The position numbers and the translations under genes were made by a program. A DNA stretch of 64,000 nucleotides from Myxococcales bacterium (GTDB lineage: Bacteria; Myxococcota_A; Polyangia; Polyangiales; Ga0077539), in NCBI GenBank assembly GCA_016793325.1, contig JAEUKI010000017.1, positions 1-64,000 of the forward strand, in the 5' to 3' direction. Positions 50,728-60,500 of this stretch are shown here, one piece after another. How positions within the stretch are numbered: the stretch's first letter is position 1; each line of letters begins with the position of its first letter. The notes beneath the pieces were generated by a model. That model was not told the DNA's origin. It was given only the letters and a program-made list of their open reading frames with translations, and searched no databases.

Positions 50728-52175
50728 GCGACGCTCCGCCGACGAGCGAGGCCCCGTGGCGACCGCTTCGCTCGCCGCACGCGCGGGTTCACTTCGATCC
50801 GATTCGCAGAGCCAACGCGCTGCTCGACCCCGAGCGCGTGATCTTCTTGTCTCCGAGCGCGCACGCCATCTTCGAGCTCTGCGACGGCGCGCGTACGACA
50901 CACAAAATCATCGCGACCCTGCGCGAGCGCTACCCCACGGCGCCGCTCGAGCGCGACGTTCCCCCGACGTTGGCGTCGCTGCACGCCAAGGGAGCCCTTG
51001 CGTTCGACCCCCTGGCTCCCTCGGCCATCGTGACCGAGCGCGAACGCGACGGAGCGCGAGGCGCACAGCTCTCGCCCCCGCTCGCGATGACCGCCGAGCT
51101 CACCTACCGCTGCCCGCTCCGCTGCGGGTACTGCTCGAACCCGACGGACCTCGACGCCTTCGCCGACGCGCTCTCGCTCGATCAGTGGCTCGCGATCATC
51201 GATCAAGCCGCGGACGCCGGGGTGCTCCAGTGCTCGTTCTCTGGCGGCGAGCCGCTCTTGTTCGACCCCGAGCCTCGCGCCGATCGCGACCCGCTCGCGG
51301 CGTTGATCGAACGCGCGCGGGCCCGCGGGATGTACACGAACCTCATTACGTCAGCGTTCGGGCTCGATGAACATCGGCTCGATCGGCTCGCGCGCGCGGG
51401 GCTCGAGCACGTGCAGGTGAGCGTTCAGCACACGGATTCGAGTGCTGCCGACGCGCTCGGCGGCGCCAAGGGAGCGCACGCCCAGAAGCTCACGTGCGCG
51501 CGCGCCGTCGTCGCGCGAGGGATGGCCCTCTCGATCAACGTGGTGCTGCACCGAGAGACCGTCGCACACACGGGCGCGCTCATCGACCTCGCCGCAGAGC
51601 TCGGGGCCGTGCGCGTCGAGCTCGCGAGCGTTCAGTCCCACGGGTGGGCGCTGAAGAACCGCGCGGCGCTCTTGCCGACGCGCGCGCAAGCAGAAGAAGC
51701 CTCCCGCGTCGCCAAGGCTCGACGCGCGACGCTCGGCCCGAAGCTGCGCGTCGTGTACGTCGTCCCGGATTACTTCGCCGATCGCCCGAAGCCCTGCATG
51801 GACGGGTGGGGACGAAAGTTTCTCACGGTGACGCCCGACGGAAGGCTGCTTCCCTGCCCCGGCGCGCACGCGCTTCCGTTGACCTTCGACCGCGTCCCGG
51901 GCGAGCGCACGATCGAAGAGCTCTGGCGCACGAGCGCCGCGTTCGACGCCTACCGCGGAACCTCTTGGATGCCCGAGCCCTGCGCCTCCTGCGACGAGCG
52001 CGAGCGCGACTATGGCGGCTGCCGCTGCCAGGCCTTCGCCCTCACCGGCGACGCATCCCGCGCGGATCCGACGTGCTCGAAGTCACCGGACCACCACGTC
52101 GTCGTGCGCGCGCGACAAGAGACCGAGCGCGAGGCTCCGCTCATCGAGCTCCGGCGCTACCATCGCGCTCGATGA
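50724..52175 (+). CDS. pqqE: PqqD-PqqE fusion protein
   Basis: A 483-residue protein joining two PQQ factors. Residues about 15-95 are a PqqD peptide-chaperone domain (RANALLDPERVIFLSPSAHAIFELC, then THKIIATLRERYP, PPTLASLHAKGAL). From about residue 115 is PqqE: radical-SAM motif TYRCPLRCGYCSNP (CxxxCxxC), SFSGGEPLLF, and the SPASM C-terminus with CMDGWGRKF, CPGAHALP, CASCDERERDYGGCRCQAF and CSKSPDHH for auxiliary clusters. It makes the Glu-Tyr cross-link in PqqA. The two domains are separate genes in many bacteria. GTG start, overlapping both neighbours. Codons THKII carry one recurrent motif (50899-50909). Confidence 0.94.
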   Translation: MSDAPPTSEAPWRPLRSPHARVHFDPIRRANALLDPERVIFLSPSAHAIFELCDGARTTHKIIATLRERYPTAPLERDVPPTLASLHAKGALAFDPLAPSAIVTERERDGARGAQLSPPLAMTAELTYRCPLRCGYCSNPTDLDAFADALSLDQWLAIIDQAADAGVLQCSFSGGEPLLFDPEPRADRDPLAALIERARARGMYTNLITSAFGLDEHRLDRLARAGLEHVQVSVQHTDSSAADALGGAKGAHAQKLTCARAVVARGMALSINVVLHRETVAHTGALIDLAAELGAVRVELASVQSHGWALKNRAALLPTRAQAEEASRVAKARRATLGPKLRVVYVVPDYFADRPKPCMDGWGRKFLTVTPDGRLLPCPGAHALPLTFDRVPGERTIEELWRTSAAFDAYRGTSWMPEPCASCDERERDYGGCRCQAFALTGDASRADPTCSKSPDHHVVVRARQETEREAPLIELRRYHRAR

Positions 52176-52621
52176 CCTCGCCGACGACCTCGACCGCCGC
52201 GACTCCTGCGACCGCCTCGACGAAAGGGCCCGTCATTCTCTTCGACGGCGTCTGCAACCTCTGCAATCGCACGGTCCAGATCATCATCGACCACGACCCT
52301 ACGGGGCACTTTCGCTTCACCTCGCTGCAGAGCGACGCAGGCAAGAAGCTCCTCGCCGAGCACGGGATGAAGGTCCCCGAGGGAGACCCCGACAGCATCG
52401 TGCTCATTCAAGATGGCCGCGCGCACTCGCACTCGGGCGCGGCGCTCCGCATCGCGCGACGCATGTCCGGGGCCTACAAACTGTTGTGGGCCTTCATCGT
52501 CGTCCCTTGGTTCATCCGAGACGTGGTGTACCGGTTCATCGCGCGCAATCGGTACCGGTGGTTCGGCAAAGAAGAGAGCTGCTGGGTCCCGACCCCCGAG
52601 CTCAAGAAGCGCTTTCTCTGA
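52172..52621 (+). CDS. DCC-family thiol-disulfide oxidoreductase-like protein (DUF393)
   Basis: A 149-residue protein. After a Thr/Ala-rich N-terminus comes the hallmark ILFDGVCNLCNRTVQ, with the D-x-x-C-x-x-C dithiol, followed by FRFTSLQSD, DSIVLIQDGRAHSHSGAALRIARRM and a hydrophobic C-terminal helix (KLLWAFIVVPWFIRDVVYRF). DCC proteins have a thioredoxin-like fold with a predicted redox-active Cys pair. ATG overlaps the PqqE stop by 4 nt (ATGA), so it belongs to the PQQ operon; a role in redox protection of PQQ biosynthesis is inferred from position only. Confidence 0.88.
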   Translation: MTSPTTSTAATPATASTKGPVILFDGVCNLCNRTVQIIIDHDPTGHFRFTSLQSDAGKKLLAEHGMKVPEGDPDSIVLIQDGRAHSHSGAALRIARRMSGAYKLLWAFIVVPWFIRDVVYRFIARNRYRWFGKEESCWVPTPELKKRFL

Positions 52622-52701
52622 CAGAAACCAGCGAGAACTCATACTTAGTTGCGACTTGCAACGAAGCATGGCGTGACCTACGCTCGAGCCAACACACCGC
52701 C

Positions 52702-53553
52702 ATGTTGATCGAGCTCGCCATCGGGGATGCCTACGGCGCGGCGTTCGAGTACGCGCCTCGCGCGCACATCGACGCGCACAACGACTGCAAGCGCTACGCG
52801 AAGCACCCGCGTCACAAGCTCGGGGCTGGCGTGTACACGGACGACACGCAGATGAGCCTCGCGGTGGCCGAGCTCATCGCGGACGAGGCGAGCTGGGATC
52901 GGCCCACGATCGCGCGGTACTTCGTGCGCGCGTTTCATCGCGACCCGCGCGAGGGGTACGCGCGAGGGTTCTATCAGTTCTTGCGCGAACACGACGACGC
53001 CGAGGGATTTCTCAGGGATATTCACAACGACAGCGACAAGAGCGGCGGCGCGATGCGCGCGACTCCGTGCGGCCTCTTCGAGAGCGCATCGCAAGTCGAG
53101 GACCTCGCCGAGCTGCAAGCGTCGCTCACGCACGACACGACCGACGGGCGCAACGCGGCGATCGCGGCGGCGCTGCTCACCCACGGGTGCGCGTTCGACG
53201 TCGTCCCGCTCGACGAGATCCCCGCGTGGATCGCCTCGCGCGTCGACGGAGCGTGGAGCGCCCCTTGGGTCGGCGAGGTCGGCCCCAAAGGGTGGATGAG
53301 CGTTCGCGCCGCGATCACCGCGGTGAGCACCGCGAAAACGCTCACCGAGGTCCTTCGCGCGAGCGTCGAGTTCGGCGGAGACGTCGACACGGTGGCCGCG
53401 ATCGCCATGAGCGCCGCGTCGCTCTCGCCGCACATCGACAACGACCTCGACCGCGCGCTCTACGACGGGCTCGAAGACGGCGAGTACGGACGAGGCTACC
53501 TCGCGTCGCTCGAGCAGCGATTGTTCGCAGCGACGCGCTTCACGGCGAGATAG
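52702..53553 (+). CDS. ADP-ribosylglycohydrolase-family protein
   Basis: A 283-residue cytosolic helical hydrolase of the DraG/ARH type. Metal-site motifs are present: GDAYGAAFEY, YTDDTQMSLAVAEL (Thr-Asp-Asp), GAMRATPCGLF, and the C-terminal GGDVDTVAAIAMSAA with paired Asp. It would remove ADP-ribose from proteins or other targets. ATG 52702 (MLIELAIGDAYG) matches the family start. About 55 bp upstream is the inverted repeat GTTGC-N5-GCAAC (52648-52662), possibly regulatory. It follows the PQQ operon by 80 bp and may be separately transcribed. Confidence 0.92.
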   Translation: MLIELAIGDAYGAAFEYAPRAHIDAHNDCKRYAKHPRHKLGAGVYTDDTQMSLAVAELIADEASWDRPTIARYFVRAFHRDPREGYARGFYQFLREHDDAEGFLRDIHNDSDKSGGAMRATPCGLFESASQVEDLAELQASLTHDTTDGRNAAIAAALLTHGCAFDVVPLDEIPAWIASRVDGAWSAPWVGEVGPKGWMSVRAAITAVSTAKTLTEVLRASVEFGGDVDTVAAIAMSAASLSPHIDNDLDRALYDGLEDGEYGRGYLASLEQRLFAATRFTAR

Positions 53554-53562
53554 CCCCCTCTC

Positions 53563-54777
53563 TCAGCACCGACGCGCGAACCACAGGGCCACGAGCGCCG
53601 CCGTCACCGCGACGCCCACGTACGCCGCGTAGCGACGCCGTCGCGCCGCGCGCTCGTGATCGGTCGGAGGCCTGAACACCGTGCGGTACGGACCGCCCTC
53701 GCCGGTCGGAACCATCTCGGGCGCGTCCACCTTCGGCGGCCGCGGCGCCACGCTCAAGCACGGAACCGCCTTCGGCATGTACTTCGGCGCGACGGGGCTC
53801 AAACACGGAAGCGGGAGCGGCTCGGAGGAAGCCGGATTTTTCGCAGCCACTTTCAAACACGGTTGTGGCGCGTACAAGCACGGCACCGGCGGTCCAGCGG
53901 CGCCGAGCGCTCCGTCGTCCAGCGGCGCGACGTTGAGGCACGGCGCGGGCTCTTGCTCGAGCAAGTGCCTGTAGCGCGAGACCACGAGCACCTCGAAGCT
54001 CTGGATCGCCTCGTCCGCGTCGGCGAAGCGTCGCTCGGTCGACCGCGAGACGCACGCCGCGAAGAAGTCATCGAAGCCCGCCGCGCCGCGGAACAGACCG
54101 AGCTGGATCGCGCGTTCGGACGGCGGCACGAGCGGGCCCGTGAGCACGTCCTGCGCGACGTTCCACTTCGTGTCGCCGCGAAAGTAGCTGCGTCCGTAGA
54201 TGGCCTCGAACGTGATCAGCCCGAGAGACCACAGGTCGACGACGGACGAGTCGGGTTCGCCGCGCAGCTGCTCGGGCGAGCGGTACGTCGGATCGACATC
54301 GTCGATCGAGCCGTCGTTCGCCGAGCGATCGACGCCGAGCAGCGTCCCCGAGACCGCCGTCACGCGCGAAGGATCGATCCCTCCGTGAAAGACTCGCGCG
54401 TAGTGAAGCGCGCCGAGGTTCTGCAAGAGCGCGCGCACCATCGGGATCCACTGCGTAAACGCGAGCGCCCCGAACGCGAGCTTCTCTCGCAGCGTGAGCT
54501 CATCGACCCACGCGCGCGCGAGATACCAACGACCGTCCCCCGCCGCGCCGATCGCGATGGGCTCGGGAACGGATCTCCGCTGCGCTCGATGGGCCTTCTC
54601 GAGCTTCGCAAACCGCGCTCTCGCGCGCGCTTCGTCGTCATCGAAGCTGATCGAGACGAGCTCACCTGTGCTCGTCTGCAGGTCCTTCGCGAGCCACCGT
54701 CCCCGCCCGACGGTGTTGCGAAGCTCGAACCGATCGGCGACGCGCGCCCCCGGTTCGTTCGTGTTCGTTGGAGCCAC
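53563..54777 (-). CDS. Kinase-fold pseudokinase with five P-C-L motifs and C-terminal TM anchor
   Basis: A 404-residue protein with the outline of a Ser/Thr kinase (SYFRGDTKWNVAQDVLTGP, PTYRSPEQLRGEPDSSVVDLWSLG) but with inactivating changes: no glycine loop of normal form, FHGGIDPSRV instead of HRDxKxxN, and LLGVDRSAN instead of DFG. Between about residues 280 and 350 five short repeats occur: APCLNV, VPCLYA, QPCLKV, LPCLSP, VPCLSV, each with one Cys. A C-terminal helix (YVGVAVTAALVALWF) ends in ARRC. GTG start 54777. It is downstream of two FHA-protein genes on the same strand, so it may be a phosphopeptide-dependent scaffold. Confidence 0.86.
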   Translation of the reverse strand: MAPTNTNEPGARVADRFELRNTVGRGRWLAKDLQTSTGELVSISFDDDEARARARFAKLEKAHRAQRRSVPEPIAIGAAGDGRWYLARAWVDELTLREKLAFGALAFTQWIPMVRALLQNLGALHYARVFHGGIDPSRVTAVSGTLLGVDRSANDGSIDDVDPTYRSPEQLRGEPDSSVVDLWSLGLITFEAIYGRSYFRGDTKWNVAQDVLTGPLVPPSERAIQLGLFRGAAGFDDFFAACVSRSTERRFADADEAIQSFEVLVVSRYRHLLEQEPAPCLNVAPLDDGALGAAGPPVPCLYAPQPCLKVAAKNPASSEPLPLPCLSPVAPKYMPKAVPCLSVAPRPPKVDAPEMVPTGEGGPYRTVFRPPTDHERAARRRRYAAYVGVAVTAALVALWFARRC

Positions 54778-54842
54778 GAAGCGCGAGCGTACACGCCCCC
54801 AACGAATCGCGCGCTGAGCGTGCTTCGCGTTTGCTCGGCGAA

Positions 54843-56087
54843 TCAGCCGACGTTCACGCGGAAGAGCTGCTGACCCATCAAGAGAAGGTCGCCGCTCTGG
54901 AGCGGACGCTCGCCGCGCGCGCGGATGTACGTGCCGTTGGAGCTGTTCAGGTCGGTGAGCGTGAGCTTGCCGCCTGCGACGGTGAGCTGCGCGTGGAGGC
55001 CGGACACGTAGCCGTCCTCGGGAAACAAGATGTCCCCGCGCTCGCGGCCGAGAAACAGCCCCGTCACGGGGATCGGAAACGCGTTGCCGGTCGTCTCGCG
55101 CCCGATGACGAGCGAGATCTTTCCGACGAGGCCTTCGATCTGCGCGCCCTGGCGCTCGGTGCCGTCGGCTTCGGTCCCGACCGGCGGGTACGCTTCGTAC
55201 TTGAGAATCTCCTGGCCGATGCGGAACACGTCACCGTTGCCCACTTCGATCGCGGCTTGCGCTGCGACGCGGAGGTAGACGCCGTTGAGCGAGTTCTCGT
55301 CGCGGATGGTCACGCTCGTCCCGCGAACGGTGAACGTCGCGTGCGTGGGCGAGAGGTACGCGTCGTTCGCGAAGAGCGGCGCGGTCGTGCGGCCGATGCG
55401 GTTCGCGCCCTCGTTGAGCGTGTGCGTCCCGCCCTCGGTTCCGTCGGGACGGATGAGCGTGAGGCGCACTGCGGACGCGACCGCAGCGGGCGCAGGCGGC
55501 GCGGCCACCGGCGGAGGCGGAGCGACCGGCGCAGGCGGAGCGGCCACCGGAGGCGCGGCGACCGGCTGAAACGACGGCGCGACGGGCGCCACGGGCGCGA
55601 CGGGCGGGGCCACCGGCGCAGGAGGCGCTGCGCCCGCGGGCGAGTTGTCCGTGAGGTCGAAGCCGCACGTCAGGCAGAAGCGCTTGTTGCCTGGGTTCGG
55701 CGAGCTGCACTGCGGGCACGTCGCCAAGAAGCGCGGCCCCGACGCGGCGGGCGCGGCGGGAGCTCCGCCGAAGCCACCAGCAGCGGGCGCGACGGGCGCT
55801 GCGACGGGCGCGAATCCACCGCCCGCTGGAGGTGGCGGCGCTTGGCCGAAGCCACCACCCGCGGGGGGCGCGGTGGGTGCTCCGAACGGACCCGCAGGCG
55901 CTGCGGGCGCGCTACCAAACGGACCCGCGGGCGCCGCAGGCGGACGCTGCGCAGGAACGCCAGCAGGCGGCGTCGGATTGAAGGGCTTGGCGCCGCCTCC
56001 ACCGTCCTTCGGCAACTCGGATCCACATCCGAGGCAGAACTTGTAGTGGTCTTGGTTCTCTTTGCTGCACTTCGGGCAGATGATCAT
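54843..56087 (-). CDS. Protein with two zinc ribbons and two FHA domains
   Basis: A 414-residue protein. An N-terminal zinc ribbon (CPKCSKENQDHYKFCLGCG) and a second at about 120-140 (CPQCSSPNPGNKRFCLTCG) flank a Pro/Ala/Gly-rich linker. FHA1 lies at about residues 230-300 (NRIGRTTAPLFANDAYLSP, then THATF and ENSLNGVYLR) and FHA2 at about 335-414 (LFLGRERGDILFPEDGY, SGLHAQL, LNSSNGTYIR). Both have the GR, S/T-x-x-H and NG signature of phosphothreonine binders. No signal peptide. It is in a three-gene minus-strand cluster with another FHA protein and the pseudokinase. Confidence 0.92.
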   Translation of the reverse strand: MIICPKCSKENQDHYKFCLGCGSELPKDGGGGAKPFNPTPPAGVPAQRPPAAPAGPFGSAPAAPAGPFGAPTAPPAGGGFGQAPPPPAGGGFAPVAAPVAPAAGGFGGAPAAPAASGPRFLATCPQCSSPNPGNKRFCLTCGFDLTDNSPAGAAPPAPVAPPVAPVAPVAPSFQPVAAPPVAAPPAPVAPPPPVAAPPAPAAVASAVRLTLIRPDGTEGGTHTLNEGANRIGRTTAPLFANDAYLSPTHATFTVRGTSVTIRDENSLNGVYLRVAAQAAIEVGNGDVFRIGQEILKYEAYPPVGTEADGTERQGAQIEGLVGKISLVIGRETTGNAFPIPVTGLFLGRERGDILFPEDGYVSGLHAQLTVAGGKLTLTDLNSSNGTYIRARGERPLQSGDLLLMGQQLFRVNVG

Positions 56088-56202
56088 CGGCGCTGTCGGC
56101 CTCCCTCACTCCGGGGATCGCGTTGAGACTTCGCCTCGGCCCGGCCCGCGATGCCGGAGCGCGCGTTGAATTCTTGTGCGTGGATTCGATAGACCGTGTG
56201 AC

Positions 56203-57375
56203 TCACGCGGAGATGTCCACGCGAAGCAGCTCGTGACCGATGAAGACGTAGTCGCCGTGCGAGAGCTCGCGCTCGTTGCGGATGCGCACGTACGTCCCGT
56301 TCTTGCTGCCGGTGTCCGTGAGGGTGAAGCGGCTCCCCGCCGCCTCGAGCTTGCAGTGCCGACCCGACATGAACGCGTCGTTGGGGAAGTTCATGTCGCA
56401 GCCGTCGCGGCCGATCGACACGGCGTCGCGCGCGTTGATGAGCATGCCCGTGAGGCCGCCGCGGAGCACCTGCGCGACGCGGAAGCTCGCGGGGCGCTTG
56501 GGGGACGAGTAGAAGTACGTTCCATCGACCTCGGCTTGGTCGGTCTCGCGCGGCGCGGCTTCGAGGCGAAACGCCTGCTCGCCCGCGAGAAACATGTCGC
56601 CCGGCTGCACTTCGACCGGCTGACGCAAGCGCACGTACACGCCGTTGACCGAGCCCTCGTCCTTGACGATGAGCTTGCCGTCTTCGCGGTAGTAGAAGTT
56701 CGCGTGGCGAGGAGAAACCCAGGCGTCCTTCTCGAACACGATCTGGCCCTGCGTGCGGCCCGTCACGTGTTGGCGACCGCCGAGCAGGTACACCGTCTCG
56801 TCGTTGGGGTCGCTCGAGACGCCCTCGCCCTTGATGACGACGAGCTTGGCCTTGCCAGGCTCGAGCATCTTGGACAGCAGCATCGTCTGCGCGGCCATGA
56901 TCTCGCGCGGAACGCTGGTGCCACACCGGCCGCAGAACTTGTGTCCCTGCGGAACGGGCGTGTAGCAGTTCTTGCAAACGTAGCTGCGGGCCTGCTCCAT
57001 CAATGCCTCCGTGACCTTGAATCCTGCTGGCAAGCGATGCGGTCCCACCACTAGCGGCGGGGGCTCCGATGGCTGCGCAGGTGCGACTGAAACGGGCGCC
57101 GCGACCTTCTCGGGCGCCGGTGAACTATGAACGTGCGGCGGGTGAACGGACGGGCTCTGACCCGCGCCCGCCGGCGGTTGCTGCGGGACGCGCGCTGGCG
57201 AAATCGCCGCGTGCGGGAGCGAGTGTCCGACCGCAGACGTCTGCGGCGCTTGGGCCGGTCGATTCGAGCGCGGAGCGACGAACCCCAGCGAAGCTCCGCA
57301 CGCAGCACACACCCCCGCATCGAGGGGAGCAAACGTGTCGCAGCTTCCACACGCGTAGCCGATCACCGGTTCCAT
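56203..57375 (-). CDS. Protein with two zinc ribbons and two FHA domains (second copy)
   Basis: A 390-residue protein with the same plan as its downstream neighbour: N-terminal ribbon YACGSCDTFAPLDAGVCAACG, a Pro/His-rich linker, a second ribbon YVCKNCYTPVPQGHKFCGRCG (about 137-157), FHA1 (HVTGRTQGQIVFEKDAWVSP, RHANF, EGSVNGVYVRL) and FHA2 (VSIGRDGCDMNFPNDAFMSG, RHCKL, TGSKNGTYVRI). Start ATG 57375. A possible sigma70 promoter lies upstream (57450-57479). The two FHA proteins are paralogues and may read different phosphorylated partners of the window's kinases. Confidence 0.92.
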   Translation of the reverse strand: MEPVIGYACGSCDTFAPLDAGVCAACGASLGFVAPRSNRPAQAPQTSAVGHSLPHAAISPARVPQQPPAGAGQSPSVHPPHVHSSPAPEKVAAPVSVAPAQPSEPPPLVVGPHRLPAGFKVTEALMEQARSYVCKNCYTPVPQGHKFCGRCGTSVPREIMAAQTMLLSKMLEPGKAKLVVIKGEGVSSDPNDETVYLLGGRQHVTGRTQGQIVFEKDAWVSPRHANFYYREDGKLIVKDEGSVNGVYVRLRQPVEVQPGDMFLAGEQAFRLEAAPRETDQAEVDGTYFYSSPKRPASFRVAQVLRGGLTGMLINARDAVSIGRDGCDMNFPNDAFMSGRHCKLEAAGSRFTLTDTGSKNGTYVRIRNERELSHGDYVFIGHELLRVDISA

Positions 57376-57449
57376 CAGCGCCCTGTGCACCCTGAGTCGT
57401 GCAGAGGCCCGTGACGCGCGCAGGATGCGAGCGTCGCGATCCGCCGCGG

Positions 57450-57479
57450 AGCGTAGGCAAGTTGTCCCGATAAGGTCAA
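57450..57479 (-). promoter_or_regulatory. Candidate sigma70-type promoter of the FHA cluster
   Basis: On the minus strand TTGACC (57474-57479) and TACGCT (57450-57455) are separated by 18 bp, about 75 bp before the ATG at 57375. GTTGTC and GACAAC arms flank this region. The match is by eye only. Confidence 0.4.
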
Positions 57480-57506
57480 CGATTCGCGACAACCCGACGG
57501 CGGAGT

Positions 57507-60500
57507 TTACGGAGTAGCGCCTTCTGCGCCCGCGACCCGCGCCGCGCCGACTCCCGCCGCCGCCGCGCGAACGGCCGGATCCGCGTCTTCTCGTGCGATT
57601 CGCGCCAACGCCTCTCGGACCGAGAGCGCCTCGGGTCCGTCCTGCGCGGCGAAGGCCCGAAGCGACTGCGCCGCGGCGATTCGCACGTACGCGAAGGGGT
57701 CGCTGCGCACGGCCTCGAGCAACGCGGTCCGCGCTCGCTCGGTTCGCGCCCCCCGAAGCGCGCCCGCCGCCGCCGCACGAACAGGCCACGCGACCTCTTG
57801 ATCGAGCCTCCCGGCGAGGGCGGCTTCGACTTCGGGGCGGGCTACGAACGGCCGCAGCGCCTCGATCGCGCGGCCCGCGACGGCTTCGTCGTCGTCCTGC
57901 GCGGCGCGGGCGAGGCCTTCGATTCCCGCGGCGCCCGTCGACGCGAGCACCGCCACGGCCGCGCGTCGAACGGCCACCTGCGGGTGCGTCGCGTGCTGCG
58001 TGATCGCCGGCGCGAGCTCGGTCAACAAGCGCTCGAGCGCCGCGCGCGTCGCGGGGTTGCTCGACGAGCTCTCTTGCGAGACGAGCGGCAAGAGCGCGCC
58101 CGCTTGCGAAAACGCGTTGAGCGTGAGCTGCGCGCGCTCTTGGAGCCCGCCGAGCGCGTCGGTGGCCGACCGCGCGATGTGCGCCGACCAACGATGCAGC
58201 GCAGGCCCGCCGTCGAACGGACGATCCACAGGGTCGAGCAGCGCGCGGAGCATCACGTCGCCGCTCCGCGCGAACATGGGATCGTCGAACGCGCGTCGGT
58301 CGATCACGTCCGAGTCGGGCGACGCGAGCCTCGCGAGCGCGCGAGCCGCCACGCGTCGCAGCGAAATACCGCTCAAATCCGGGGCGAAGAGCGCGCGCGA
58401 CAACACCTCTGCGCTCTCGTTGGCCGACGCAGCCTCGCTCGCGCCGAGGACCGCCGCGGCCGCCGCGCGGAGCTGCATGGGTCCTGCGGTCACCGCCGCG
58501 AGCATGGTCGAGCGCGTCTCGCGATCGGTCGCGGAGCCGAGCGCGTAGGCCGCTGCGGCGCGCACGCCGTCGCTCCTCCGCGGGTCCTCGACGATCGCCC
58601 GCAGGGTGCTCTTCACGCGCGCGTCGCGCACGTTCGCGAGGCCGAGCGAGGCCATCATCCGCACGCCGTCGCTGCTCGAAGGGCCCGTGGCGAGACGCAC
58701 GAGGGTGTCCTGCGCGGGGCGCGTTCGAATGTGGGCGATGCCCCAGGTCGCGATCGTCGAGAGCACCGTGTCGCCCGCTTCGGTGAGCGCCACGAGCCTC
58801 GTGTACACGCGCGGGTCGCCGAGCGCTCCGGCCGCGAGCAGCGCGCTGTGACGGAGCGCCGCTTGGGTCTGGTGGTTCTCGGCGAGGGTGATGAGCGCGC
58901 TCGACGCGTTGGGGTTGCCCAAGAACCCCAGGATATCGAGCGCGATTTGCTGCTGCGATCCGTCGCTGTCGCCGAGCGCGTCGAGCAACGGAGCGAGCGC
59001 GCGGGCTCCCATGCGCGAGAGCTCGGCCCGCGCTTGTTCGACCTCGCGCGCTGTTCCCTGTCGAACGCGGTTGATGAGGGGACGCGCGGCGGCGTCGTAG
59101 TACGAGACCAGCAGCCGACGAAACACGCCGCGCGTCGGCTGCGCCGCGGACGCGTTTGCGAGGTCGCGCTCGAGCTCTTCACCCACGCCCGCCGCGGGGG
59201 CGATCTGCACGGCGCGACGGCCCGCGCGAAGGACGTACTCGTCGTCCGACGCCAAGACGATCACGCGACGGTAGAGCGCCACGGCGTCGCGCGCGGCGCC
59301 GCGGTGGCCGAGGTACAAATCCGCCAGCTCGAAATACGTGGGAAACAGCCGGTCGTTGAGCTCGATCGCCCGACGGAGCGACGCGATCGAGGCGTCCACG
59401 TCGCCGCGCGCTCGATACATCTCGGCGAGGCGGAGGTGCGCCGTCGCGTCTTGATCGTTGAGCTGCACGGCGCGCGTCGCGAACTCGAGCGCGTCCGCGT
59501 CTCGGTGCAACGCGAGGGCGTGCTGCGCCATGCGCTGATAGAAATCGCGCGCTCTTCGCGGCTCGGCGTCGCAGAGGCGCCGCAGGGTCTCGATCGCCGC
59601 GGCGAGGTTGCCGCGCTGTGATTGCACGCGCTCGAGCGACTCGAGCGCCACCACGTCGCCGGGCTCGCTGCGAACGATCCTCGCGAGCACGCCCTCGGCC
59701 TCGGGCCACTGGCGCTGCTGAATGAACACCTCGGCGAGGTCGCGACCGGCCTCGACGTCGGGCGGCGTTCGATTGAACAGCGCTTGCAGCCGCGTCGCTT
59801 CGACCGCGAGCCTGCCCATGAGCTGCCACAAACGAACGATGCTCTGGCGCGCGGCGCGGCGGATTCCACGGTCGTTGCGCGTGCGCTCGAGCACCTGACG
59901 CCACTGTTGAATCGCGGGCTCGAACTGTCGCATGCGCTCGAGCACCTCGGCCAGTCGCAGGCGCACTTCGACGTTCTCGGGCTGGCTCGCGACCGCCTGC
60001 TGAAACATCTCCGAAGCCTCGGCGAGCATCCCGTTGTCGAAGTACACGTTGCCGAGCGCGAGCGCGCCGCGGGCGCGATCGCGGGAGGTGTTCAAGATGC
60101 GCCGCCACGTGGCCATCGCGAGGTCGCGTTGATCGCGCTCCCAGTATTGCCGGCCGAGCGCCGCGAGCGCGACGGGCGACTGCGGATCGAGCCGCGCGAC
60201 GAGCTCGGTCTCGCGCAGCGAGTCCTCCGAGCGCCCGAAGCGCGCGTACACTTCGGCGAGCCGCTCGTGGACGGTCGGGTCGTTTCCCGCGCGGCGAGAG
60301 CAGTCCGCGAGCATCGCGAACGCCTCGTCGCGTCGGCCCGCGTTGATGAGCAGCTCCGCGAGCTCGATCACCCAGTCGGTCTCGCGCGGCGCGAGCTGAA
60401 CGAGCCTGCGGTACGCGGCGATCTCTTGATCGCGCATGCCCTGCCGACGATAGAGCTGCGCGATCGCGCGCTGCGCGTCGACGTCCGTGGGTCGCGAGGC

